From positions 6,984,504 to 7,048,503 of the forward strand of contig SJPJ01000001.1 in NCBI GenBank assembly GCA_007859835.1: 64,000 bases of DNA, read 5' to 3'. Positions 18,328 through 27,000 of the stretch are shown piece by piece (within the stretch, counting starts at the first letter, position 1; each line of letters starts with the position of its first letter). This DNA comes from Novipirellula herctigrandis (GTDB taxonomy: Bacteria; Planctomycetota; Planctomycetia; Pirellulales; Pirellulaceae). Below the pieces are notes generated by a model. It made no database searches and was not told the DNA's origin. It saw only the letters and a list, made by a program, of their open reading frames with translations. A program made the position numbers and the translations under genes.

Positions 18328-19398
18328 CTACTCTTGCATCTTCAGCACCGGCAATCGGCTACGGCGATCAATTTGGCTGCGAATCGACTCGGGGGTCTCG
18401 TCAGCAGGCCGCGGTCGCTCGCTGGGGGCGACTTTCGGCGGATTATGATGGTCCCCTTGCCGCGTGCCACGACGAACAAATTCTCGCTCGATCGCCAATC
18501 GAATTGCCGACTTTTCCAAGCACCATTTCGGCTCGATCAAATAATTCGGTGGTGCCTCGCCACTGACGCGTTCGACGATCGTTTCCGGCGGAATTCGCTC
18601 TAAGAAGTCGACGACGGTTTGAACGTAGTCCTCTTTTCCCATTAACTCGATTTCGCCGCGAAGCACCTCTTCGCCAAGCGGCGTTCCCTGGACGGCATAT
18701 AGATTGTGCAGTTTGATCGAATCAAACCCCAATCGGCCCACTTCTGCGGCTGTTTCCATCATCATCGCATGCGTTTCCCCAGGAATTCCCAAAATCACGT
18801 GTCCGCAGCATTCGAATCCTCGCCCACGGCTACGATCGATCGCATTGACCATACTGGCGTGATCATGCGCACGATTCATCCAATCCAAACCGGGCTGGTG
18901 AATCGTTTGCATGCCGTATTCTAAGGAAACGCTCGATTTTTCAGCCAAGCGTTCGAGCAACTCAAGCACCGAATCGGGGGCACAATCAGGCCGCGTCCCT
19001 ACCGCCAAACCAACCACGCGCGGATCGATTGAAAGCGCCAATTCGAATACTTCTTCGAGCTGGTCGACCGGTGCGTAGGTGTTCGTTGCAGGTTGGAAAT
19101 AGGCGATAAAACCGGAGACTTTCGAATATCGCTCCGTTACTGACGCGATTCCGTTGGCTAATTGCTCGCTGACTTGTTTGAGACGCACGCGTCGTGACGG
19201 GCTAAAGGAGCGGTTATCGCAGAAATTGCAGCCTCCACGGGTGACCGCGCCATCCACATTGGGACACGTAAATCCCGCGTCAATGCTGACACGTTGGATT
19301 CGGCCACCGAATTTTCGCTTTAGCGAGGCCCCAAAAGCGTTAAAAAGCAATTTTTCGGATTGCCACGCCAATTGCTCGTCGAATTGTTGCTCGATCAC
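18328..19398 (-). CDS. TIGR01212 family radical SAM protein (YhcC-like)
   Basis: Radical SAM protein of 356 residues. The iron-sulfur ligands are C45, C57 and C60 in GFTCPNVDGAVTRGGCNFC, the wide spacing (C-x11-C-x2-C) typical of the YhcC/Elp3-related group rather than the common CxxxCxxC. Other family landmarks are AYFQPATNTYAPVDQLEEV, VVGLAVGTRPDCAPDSVLEL, VSLEYGMQTIHQPGLDWMNR and GFECCGHVILGIPGET. The C-terminal block PPETIVERVSGEAPPNYLI is also characteristic. The biochemical role of YhcC proteins is not firmly known; tRNA or cofactor modification has been suggested. The last 40 residues are Arg/Pro-rich and may be dispensable. It is separated from the MoxR operon by about 140 bases and is divergent from the FHA gene. 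Confidence 0.88.
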   Translation of the reverse strand: MIEQQFDEQLAWQSEKLLFNAFGASLKRKFGGRIQRVSIDAGFTCPNVDGAVTRGGCNFCDNRSFSPSRRVRLKQVSEQLANGIASVTERYSKVSGFIAYFQPATNTYAPVDQLEEVFELALSIDPRVVGLAVGTRPDCAPDSVLELLERLAEKSSVSLEYGMQTIHQPGLDWMNRAHDHASMVNAIDRSRGRGFECCGHVILGIPGETHAMMMETAAEVGRLGFDSIKLHNLYAVQGTPLGEEVLRGEIELMGKEDYVQTVVDFLERIPPETIVERVSGEAPPNYLIEPKWCLEKSAIRLAIEREFVRRGTRQGDHHNPPKVAPSERPRPADETPESIRSQIDRRSRLPVLKMQE

Positions 19399-19587
19399 TG
19401 CTCAATCACCATCTCAACCGTTGCCATTTTTGTAAAACGGGTCAAAATACGACGTTAGATGTGAACAAGCAACTCGCTTTTTCCGTTTATCTAGTAAGTG
19501 ATATATTTTTGATCCGCTGATCGTTCGTCACCCAATGTCGACGAACGTGTTTTTTAACCTAGCAAAGAGTTCGATCGAGGGCGACGA

Positions 19588-20043
19588 GTGGACACCGAAT
19601 CAAAACACGATTTTGCGGGCCCTTATGGTCAATTGTCCCCCACCGGTGGTGGCGACATCATTCCATTGGTGAAAGATCGCTTGCTGATCGGACGTCGCGC
19701 CGAATGCGATATCCAATTGAAATTTGCGAATGTCTCGGGGCAGCATTGCCGCATGACTCTCGAAAACGGTTATTGGTTCATCCGCGACCTGAATAGCCGT
19801 AACGGAATCAAGGTTGATGGTCGTCCGGTTATCCGAAAACGGCTCGACCCACATTGCAAAGTGTCCATCGCTCGGCACCATTTCACGATCGAATATGAGC
19901 CTCAAACGCTGGGAGCCTATGGGCCTCCTCCGGCGGACGACGATTACCTAGAAGATTTGATGCGAAGTTCGCTGATGGATCGAGCGGGACTGGCTAAACG
20001 AGACCCAAAGAGCCCCTATTCAAACCGTAAATCGAACGATTAA
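19588..20043 (+). CDS. FHA domain protein
   Basis: Small cytoplasmic FHA protein of 151 residues, starting with GTG. FHA domains bind phosphothreonine peptides, usually targets of Hanks kinases. The domain covers about residues 18-105. The conserved phosphopeptide-binding residues are visible: G-R in LLIGRRAECD, S-x-x-H in NVSGQHCRM, and N-G in LNSRNGIKVDG. The tail (DDDYLEDLMRSSLMDRAGLA) is acidic then helical and may be an interaction or phosphorylation segment. A functional link to the kinase encoded about 10 kb upstream is possible but not shown. An inverted repeat just after the stop separates it from the Dabb gene. Confidence 0.85.
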   Translation: MDTESKHDFAGPYGQLSPTGGGDIIPLVKDRLLIGRRAECDIQLKFANVSGQHCRMTLENGYWFIRDLNSRNGIKVDGRPVIRKRLDPHCKVSIARHHFTIEYEPQTLGAYGPPPADDDYLEDLMRSSLMDRAGLAKRDPKSPYSNRKSND

Positions 20044-20081
20044 GGTTTGTGGGTGAGAATCGGTTTCACTCACAAAAACCT
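20043..20081 (+). terminator. Imperfect inverted repeat after the FHA gene
   Basis: AGGTTTGTGGGTGA (20043-20056) can pair imperfectly with TCACTCACAAAAACCT (20066-20081). It starts at the FHA stop and ends about 27 bases before the Dabb ATG. This could be a terminator or a structure within a shared transcript; no clear T-run follows. Confidence 0.4.
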
Positions 20082-20108
20082 CCCAATGACGATTTGAAAG
20101 TACATCTT

Positions 20109-20417
20109 ATGGCTCGCTTAGCTCACCACGTTTTTTTCACACTCAAAGACCGTAGCCCCGTAGCGGTCGAGTCGCTGGCCAAGGCTTGTGAGAAGTATCT
20201 CGATGGGCACGATGGCGTCGTCGATTTTTCGGTGGGAACCCGAGACCCTGAATTGACTCGGCCCGTGAACATGGATTATGACGTTTCGCTTCACGTGATT
20301 TTTAAGGACCGACCAAGTCACGACGCGTATCAAACGGTTGAGGCACATTTGCAGTTTATCGCCGAGAACAAAGATAGCTGGGAAAAAGTCACCGTCTGTG
20401 ACAGCAATCTTCGCTAG
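20109..20417 (+). CDS. Dabb (stress-responsive alpha/beta barrel) domain protein
   Basis: Small protein of 102 residues with a single Dabb domain. The start is placed at ATG 20109 (MARLAHHVFFTLKDRS), because LAHHVFFTLKD is the normal first strand of the domain. The later HVIFKDRPSHDAYQTVEAHLQFI is the second conserved block (F-K-D-x-x-x-H-D-A-Y-x-x-x-x-x-H), with the histidines that often line the dimer cleft. Dabb proteins form ferredoxin-like dimers, and some are catalytic while most are uncharacterised. The region before the chosen ATG is in frame but has no domain character. The secreted-protein gene that follows starts within 20 bases of this stop, so the two are probably co-transcribed. 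Confidence 0.85.
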   Translation: MARLAHHVFFTLKDRSPVAVESLAKACEKYLDGHDGVVDFSVGTRDPELTRPVNMDYDVSLHVIFKDRPSHDAYQTVEAHLQFIAENKDSWEKVTVCDSNLR

Positions 20418-20433
20418 CGAAAGCTCCATCGTG

Positions 20434-21324
20434 ATGCGGTTGCGACATTCCTTCCATCTTGCTTTGATTTTGCTAATCACGATCCTTTGCTTTACCAGCC
20501 CGGGATTTGGCGATGAATCGATGCTCGACCATTTGGTGGATCAAGGGATCCAAGTCAGCGATCATGTTACGGTTAAGTTAGAATCGCCAACGCACCTTGA
20601 TGATCTTTCCACCGGCAGTCGTGATCGTCTAGCAGGCAACTTTGGGTGGCCACGGTTCACGAAAAAATCCGTCGTTGCACCGGTTTGGATCGATCTCGAC
20701 TACATCAACAACGCAGCGGGCGAGCGAGTAGGCCACAGCGTCCGCTTTCGGTTTGTCGTTCACGAGAGTGTCGAACGTTTACGCGACCGGGATTTTCTAT
20801 CGTCACTATTCAACGGTGAATCCGAAACTAACCATTGGACAGAACTCAAGCGAAGCGATCTGCTATCGCAAGACGACCAAGCATCGCACGTCGCGCAAGC
20901 GAGTTCCGAGATGACATTCGGATTTGCCACCGTGCCTCTGATGAATCGCGTCCTTCTTCGAGGCGTCATTGCAGGGCAAACCGTTCTTGATGAATCGGGC
21001 TTTGTCTCGGCTTGGCGACTGGTCGACACGATTGACGCTGCCAATCCGTATACAGCCCGTTGGTCGCCACTGGAACGTGATTCGCTTGGGAAGCAAGTCG
21101 AAGGGGATGCAAGTTCTTACCACGGAGCGGGGGGCTACGTCAATGTACAATCACTGGCGCCGGTGGATGAAACATTCGCTAACGTATGTTTGATTGAAGG
21201 ACAATTTGTCCTCCACGAGCCACAAGCATGGTTTGGAAGCAGCAATTTCCTGCGCAGCAAATTCCCGTTACTCATTCAAGAAGCGGCGAGGAAATTCCGT
21301 AGATCGCTGCAAAAAACGAAGTAA
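20434..21324 (+). CDS. Secreted protein of unknown function (about 296 aa)
   Basis: The start is placed at ATG 20434 (or GTG 20431), just after the Dabb stop, because it gives a clean Sec signal: MRLRHSFHLALILLITILCF, cleaved near the GFGDES sequence. The mature protein is beta-rich with Trp/Phe-rich strands (NFGWPRFTKKSVVAPVWIDL) and a central segment around LMNRVLLRGVIAGQTVLDE. No catalytic motif or named domain was recognised. Residues GHSVRFRFVVHESVERLRDR suggest a structured domain. It is downstream of the Dabb gene on the same strand and precedes a tandem-repeat tract. It converges with the SppA-like gene. Confidence 0.65.
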   Translation: MRLRHSFHLALILLITILCFTSPGFGDESMLDHLVDQGIQVSDHVTVKLESPTHLDDLSTGSRDRLAGNFGWPRFTKKSVVAPVWIDLDYINNAAGERVGHSVRFRFVVHESVERLRDRDFLSSLFNGESETNHWTELKRSDLLSQDDQASHVAQASSEMTFGFATVPLMNRVLLRGVIAGQTVLDESGFVSAWRLVDTIDAANPYTARWSPLERDSLGKQVEGDASSYHGAGGYVNVQSLAPVDETFANVCLIEGQFVLHEPQAWFGSSNFLRSKFPLLIQEAARKFRRSLQKTK

Positions 21325-21403
21325 ATCGCTTGTCATGGCCACGTTTTGATTCGCTATACCGCGTCTTTTAACGTGAGCTTCGCTACGTTTACCGAGTCTC
21401 GCT

Positions 21404-21483
21404 CTACCTCGTCACCATGCTTGCTACCTCGTCACCATGCTTGCTACCTCGTCACCATGCTTGCTACCTCGTCACCATGCTTG
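21404..21483. repeat. Four perfect 20-bp tandem repeats at the 3' end of the SppA-like gene
   Basis: The unit CTACCTCGTCACCATGCTTG occurs four times head to tail without mismatch (21404-21423, -21443, -21463, -21483). The copy nearest the gene contains, on the minus strand, the last codons and TAG stop of the SppA-like gene (SMVTR stop). The other three copies lie just past the stop. This looks like slippage duplication of a coding end. Confidence 0.9.
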
Positions 21484-22597
21484 GCTCGAGTTGCCACAGG
21501 TACATGAACGTTGGCAATTTGCTGCGATCAAAGCCTGGGATGTTGAGTGGTATTAGCGAACCGATTTGCGACGTATTCGGCGTCACATCCATGGTCGTAA
21601 AGGCTCGGTCGTTGTCGCGGCGAAGCATCACAACCGCAGCGTTGGCGTCGAGTGCGGCCAAGTGTTTCGCCGATGCAATGGCGTCATCGAGATATCCGGT
21701 TTGATCCACCATTGACGCTTCGGTTGCAGCGCGACCGGTAACGACGCGTCCATCAAACCAATCGTCGAGTTTGCCTGCTTCATCAGGTCCCGTTAGTTCG
21801 AATCGACGTGATTTCACCTCATTGACAAATCGCTGGTGAAATTCATCCGCAATGTTCTGCAGCAAATCGCGTTCGTCTTGTTCCATCGTTCGAACGGGGC
21901 TTCCACCATCAATCTTGTCACCCGACTTCACTGGGATTGCGGCGATGTTGTATTGGCCGAGAGTGTCTTCCATGCTGTAGAGATTCAAAATCACTCCGAT
22001 GCCACCCACGATGGACGTCGGATGCGCGATGACGTGATCCGCTTGGATTGCCAATTGGTACGCGCCGCCTGTTCCCGTGCTCATGATGCAAGCAACGATC
22101 GGAATGTTTCGGCTCGTTTTAAACCGGCGCAGTTCCTGGCACATGATGTCGGTCGCCGTCACTCCGCCTCCGGGTGAATCAATTCTCAGGACGATGGAGG
22201 CAATCGAGGGGTCTGATTCGAGTGCGCGTAGTTTTTCTTGAAACAAGGCAACAGGGTTCTCACCCATGGAACCAAGCCCACCGCTGTTTTGATTGATCAG
22301 CAAGCCATCCACGTCAACGACGGCCACGCGTCGAGGCTGACTAAGATCGCCCTCAACCGTAACTTGGGACAGGCGAGATGCCGTATTGTCCGTCTTGATA
22401 CTGGTGGCCAAATCGCCGGTCATATGCATCGTGCCGTCGACACGAGTGTCACCTGTGACGTTCATATTTCCGTCCATATTCATCTTTCCGCCGATATTGC
22501 CAAGCATGTTGACCCGCATCGGTCGATGCTGGCACCCCACCGAGGCGAAGAACGCGATACAAAGCAGAATCAAACGGAACATGCGAATGTCGATCAA
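21464..22597 (-). CDS. S49 family (SppA-like) lipoprotein, nucleophile position is Gly
   Basis: Predicted lipoprotein of 377 residues. The signal MFRLILLCIAFFASVGC ends in a lipobox with Cys22. A repetitive Met/Asn/Gly-rich linker follows (about 30-60: GKMNMDGNMNVTGD). The S49 domain runs from about 90 to 330, with IVLRIDSPGGGVTATD (oxyanion and substrate loop) and PTSIVGGIGVILNLY. The catalytic serine of SppA normally lies in A-S-G-G-Y-Y. Here the matching segment is TGTGGAYQLA, with Gly177 at the Ser position, though Ser173 and threonines are near. The general-base lysine seems kept (GDKIDGGSP, K228). The protein may be inactive, or use a shifted nucleophile. Its 3' end lies in a 20-bp tandem repeat. 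It is divergent from the ABC permease gene. Confidence 0.8.
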   Translation of the reverse strand: MIDIRMFRLILLCIAFFASVGCQHRPMRVNMLGNIGGKMNMDGNMNVTGDTRVDGTMHMTGDLATSIKTDNTASRLSQVTVEGDLSQPRRVAVVDVDGLLINQNSGGLGSMGENPVALFQEKLRALESDPSIASIVLRIDSPGGGVTATDIMCQELRRFKTSRNIPIVACIMSTGTGGAYQLAIQADHVIAHPTSIVGGIGVILNLYSMEDTLGQYNIAAIPVKSGDKIDGGSPVRTMEQDERDLLQNIADEFHQRFVNEVKSRRFELTGPDEAGKLDDWFDGRVVTGRAATEASMVDQTGYLDDAIASAKHLAALDANAAVVMLRRDNDRAFTTMDVTPNTSQIGSLIPLNIPGFDRSKLPTFMYLWQLEPSMVTR

Positions 22598-22737
22598 CCG
22601 AAATAAACGAAAAAATGGGCACGATTGCCCTCATGAGAAACTGACTTTCCATGTCATCGACTCATTACAAGCGACTCAACCGACTAGACTGACAACGTCG
22701 TGTTTACCCGCAATTTTGCGAAATGATTCAAGTTTGA

Positions 22738-23973
22738 ATGCCGAGTGACCGAACCGTGCGTTTTTCATCCCTGATCTGGAAAAATCTTCACCGCCGCCCT
22801 TTTCGGACCGCGTTGACGTTGGTGGCATTGGCAAGTGCCATTGCGTCGGTTGTGGCGTTGCTCGGGATTGCACGAAACTTCCAAGACTCTTTTGCCAACG
22901 TCTATCGTAGCCATGACGTCGATATCGTCGTTTCGCGACAGGGAGCGGCTGACCGGTTGAGTAGCTCCATTGACCAATCGCTCACCCATTCGATTGCCCT
23001 CGCCGACGGGGTTGCTCGTATTGCGCCAGTGCTGCTGGAAACGTTGTCACTCGAAAACGAAGGTGTCTATGGCATTCCCGCGATGGGGATGCAGCCCGAT
23101 TCGTGGATGATGCAGAACTATACCTTCTCTGAAAATCAATCAGCCGGTAAACGCTTGGACCCGCCGACAAGTTTGGACCCGCCGACAAGTTTGGACCCGC
23201 CGACAAGTTTGGACCCGCCGACAAGTTTGGACCCGCCGATGAGTATCGACAATCGGATATGGCTAGGCGTCCATCTTGCTGATCGACTTGGAGTCCAGCC
23301 AGGGCAATCGATTGAATTGTTCGATGAGCGGTATGTCGTGGAAGCTATTTTCACCAGCCGTAGCACTTGGGAAAACGGATCGATGATAGTGCCATTGTCG
23401 TTATTGCAGGAATTGACCGGACGCGAGAATCAGGTGACCTACATCAATGTCCAATTGAATAGCGAAGTGACTCCTCAAGCGATGGATGATGTCATCGCTG
23501 GTATCAAGGCGATCGATGCGAAATTGTTACCGCTGGCTACCGAAGACTTCGTCACCACCGATACGCGGATGCAAATCGCGTCGGCGATGGCGTGGATGAC
23601 GTCGTTCATTGCGATTTTGATCGGCGCTATCGGCACGCTCAACACGATGATGACCAGCGTGATTGAACGCACGAGTGAGATCGGGATTTTGCGAGCGATA
23701 GGATGGTCGCGGCGCCGTGTGGTCGCGATGATTATGGGTGAATCGTGTATGTTGGCCGTCGTCGCTAGTGTGATCGGGTGTGTGGCGGCGGTTGCCTTGA
23801 CATGGCTGCTAAGCCGTTCACCTGCCGTGCGGGGTATAATGGAGGCATCGGTTCCACCGGTCGTGATGGTGGAAGGACTTGTGATCGGAGTGGCGATTGG
23901 AATGGTTGGGGCATTGCTTCCGGCATGGCGAGCCGCACAATTGCTACCGACTCAAGCGTTTCGTGAACGATAA
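22738..23973 (+). CDS. FtsX/MacB-type ABC transporter permease
   Basis: Inner-membrane ABC permease of 411 residues with the four-helix FtsX layout: helix 1 TLVALASAIASVVALLGIA, a periplasmic domain (about 55-280), then three helices in the C-terminal half. The conserved coupling segment is ERTSEIGILRAIGWSRRRVV, and ALLPAWRAAQLLPTQAF closes the last helix. Such permeases (LolC/E, MacB-type, DevC) extract lipids or peptides from the membrane and need a separate ATPase. A LolD-like ATPase is encoded at the other end of the PKS-NRPS genes, which suggests export of their product. The periplasmic loop holds five tandem DPPTSL hexapeptides coded by a perfect 18-bp repeat, an unusual insertion just before the substrate domain. 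The gene is 60 bases before the PKS start and likely in one operon with it. Confidence 0.82.
   Translation: MPSDRTVRFSSLIWKNLHRRPFRTALTLVALASAIASVVALLGIARNFQDSFANVYRSHDVDIVVSRQGAADRLSSSIDQSLTHSIALADGVARIAPVLLETLSLENEGVYGIPAMGMQPDSWMMQNYTFSENQSAGKRLDPPTSLDPPTSLDPPTSLDPPTSLDPPMSIDNRIWLGVHLADRLGVQPGQSIELFDERYVVEAIFTSRSTWENGSMIVPLSLLQELTGRENQVTYINVQLNSEVTPQAMDDVIAGIKAIDAKLLPLATEDFVTTDTRMQIASAMAWMTSFIAILIGAIGTLNTMMTSVIERTSEIGILRAIGWSRRRVVAMIMGESCMLAVVASVIGCVAAVALTWLLSRSPAVRGIMEASVPPVVMVEGLVIGVAIGMVGALLPAWRAAQLLPTQAFRER
23155..23244 (+). repeat. In-frame 18-bp tandem repeat, five units, inside the permease gene
   Basis: The unit TTGGACCCGCCGACAAGT is repeated five times (the fifth with two changes). 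It is in frame and codes for (L)DPPTS five times. Four units are identical at DNA level, so the expansion is recent or homogenised. Copy number may vary between strains. Confidence 0.95.
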
Positions 23974-24033
23974 TGTATCGCCATTGTTGAACGGGATCGC
24001 ATCACTATTAGTCTGAATATCTAGTCTTTTTTA

Positions 24034-27000
24034 GTGTCCACACCATCTTTTCCTGGTGATGCAGCCGTGATCCAACAACTTAATCGCCCCAACGCGGACC
24101 TAATTGCCATTGTCGGTCTCGGCTGCCGTTTCCCAGGTGGTGCGAATAATCCCGATCAATATTGGTCGCTGCTAAATGAAGGCCGCGATGCGATCTCCGA
24201 AACGCCAAAGGATCGTTGGGAACTCGACAAATTCTACTCAAGTGGTGGCGTTAAGCTTGGCAAAACCAACAGCCGTTGGGGTGGATACGTTGATGAAATC
24301 GATTGCTTTGATCCGCAACTTTTCGGCATCTCGCCTCGCGAAGCGGCTGCGATGGATCCTCAGCAGCGAATGTTACTTGAAGCTGTATGGCAGGCTTTAG
24401 AAGATTCTGGAACACCGGTTGAGAGCATTGCTGGGCAACCCGCATCGGTGTTTGTCGGCATCAGTAGCTTTGACTACTCCGTTGCATCTCTTAGCTTTGA
24501 AGATCGAACGGTGCTCGGGCCGTACAGTAACACCGGCGGATCGAGTAGCATCGCCGCGAACCGAATCAGCTATTGCTTCGACCTGCGTGGTCCGAGTGTC
24601 GCGGTCGATACCGCATGCTCATCGTCATTGGTTGCACTGCACATGGCATGCGAAAGCCTGCGATGTGGCAACGCACCAATCGCGATTGCTGGCGGTGTGA
24701 ACGCGTTACTTTTGCCTGATTTTTACGTCGCGTTTAGCCAACTCGGGGTGTTGTCGCCTGACGGACGGTGCAAGACATTTGACTCGCGGGCCAACGGCTA
24801 CGTCCGCAGCGAAGGGGCGGGAATCGTCGTCCTGAAACCGTACGATGCGGCCCTCCGGGATGGCGATGCGATCTATTGTGTCATTCGGGCTTCGGCACTA
24901 AACCAAGACGGTCACACGGATGGCATGACCGTTCCAAGCCAATCGGCCCAGCAAACGTTGATGACGCAAGCGTACCAATCCGCAAACATCGATCCGGCGT
25001 TGGTCAGCTATATCGAGGCCCACGGTACGGGGACTCCCGTTGGCGATCCCATCGAAGCTGCTGCAATTGGAAGTGTCGTCGGCACCGCTCGAACGGCCTC
25101 GCAACCATGTTACGTCGGCAGCGTCAAGACAAACATTGGCCACCTCGAAGCAGGTGCAGGAATTGCCAGCGTGATCAAAGTCGCCTTGGCGATGCGGCAT
25201 CAGACAATCCCGAAACACTTGAATTTCGAATCGCTCAATCCAGCCATTCGTCTACAGGAAAACAATCTGCGGCTGCCACTGAAATCAACTCCATGGACTC
25301 CAATCGAAGGACGGCGAATCGCAGGGATTAACGGTTTTGGCTATGGAGGCGCTAATGCGCATGTGGTGGTCGAAGACGTTTCCACAATGCAGTCCGCTGA
25401 ATCGAAACCTTCGTCGGCGGAGGGCGAATCATTAGGAGAAATTGGTTGGCCGCTGCCAGTGTCGGCGCAAACGAGTGAGACTTTGCCAGTCGTTGCACAC
25501 CAGTGGGCTGAATGGTTAAGTGAATCGACCACCTCATTGAACATCCGTGACTTGGTTGGTTCGGCGACTCAGCAGCGAAGCCACTTGAGAACGCGAAAAT
25601 TGGTTTTCGGAAAAACCATGGATGCGTTGGCGCATCGGCTGCTGGCCGCCGAGCTTGATAATTCTGGATCCAATCAAACGATCACCAAAACGCACCGAGA
25701 AAACGGCATCTTGTTCGTATGCTGTGGCCAAGGCCCCCAACACTGGAAAATGGGACGCAGCCTCTATCATGCGGGTGGTGCGTTTAGGAAGACCATTGAT
25801 CGCTGCGATCGAGAGTTTTCGCGACACGCGACGTGGTCGTTGGTTGCTGAACTTCATCGTGACGAATCGGAATCGCGATTTCAAGAAACCGCGATTGCGC
25901 AACCCGCACTGTTTGCCATTCAAGTGGCTTTGGCAGCCCAGTGGGCTGAATATGGAGTTCGGCCAGCGGCGGTTGTTGGTCATAGTGTCGGTGAGATAGC
26001 AGCTGCCCATTTATCGGGAACGCTGTCGTTCCAAGATGCCTGTGCCGTTGCTGTGCATCGCGGGCGAACGATGGACTTGGCAACATCGCGTGGTGCCATG
26101 ATCGCTGCGGGGATCACCGCCGACGAAGCGCGCCAATGGATCGAGGGACGGGAACAGCTGCTTTCACTTGCAGCCGTAAATGGTCCGCAAAGCGTTACCA
26201 TTTCCGGCGATGCCGATGCGATTAGCGAACTCACCATACAATTGCAGCAGAAAGGGTTGTTTTGCCGGCCATTGGCGGTGGAGTATGCATTCCATAGCCC
26301 GCAAATGAATCCAGTAGAAAACGAGCTGAAGCGATCCTTGGCAAGCCTTTCGCCTCGGAACCCAACCACGCCAATGATCTCGACGGTAACCGGGCAACTC
26401 ATTACCGGTAATGAAACCGATGCCGATTACTGGTGGCAAAATGTTCGCCACAGTGTCCTGTTTGCACCTGCGATGCAAACCGCAGCCGACTCGGGATTTG
26501 CTGTCTCCATCGAACTTGGCCCGCATCCTGTTTTGACCTATTCGATTAACGAATGCTTCGCCGAACAAGGCAAATCGATACATGTCGTTCCGTCGATGCA
26601 CCGCGAAGTGGATGATGTCCAAGCTTTCCGAAATGCACTTGAACAGTTATACCAATTGGACGCTCCGATCGATTGGCAAACTGTCGCACCGAAACCGCAT
26701 CGTCGGCTGCGATTGCCACGATATCCCATGCAACGGGAGCGGTTGTGGGCAGAGTCGGACGAATCGCGACGCACGCGACTCGAAGATGACTTTCATCCGC
26801 TGCTAGGGACGCGAATTGCGGCACCGGAACCTGCTTGGAAGAACCAATTGTCGGTGAAGACGCATCCGTATTTGTCAGACCACCAAGTCCGAAGCAGTTG
26901 CCTGTACCCCGCTGCTGCGATGATCGAAACGGTACTCGCAGCAGCGAGGATTGTCGCACGTCAGAGTCCGGAAACGCCAGCGGCGATTCGGCTTGAAAAC

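Noticed and set aside
21404-21483. CRISPR-like array
   Set aside because: Units are directly adjacent with no spacers, and they duplicate the end of a coding gene.
26281-26300. Methylmalonyl-CoA specificity of the AT domain
   Set aside because: The motif is YAFHS, not YASH; Phe-His favours malonyl-CoA, although the leading Tyr makes the call uncertain.
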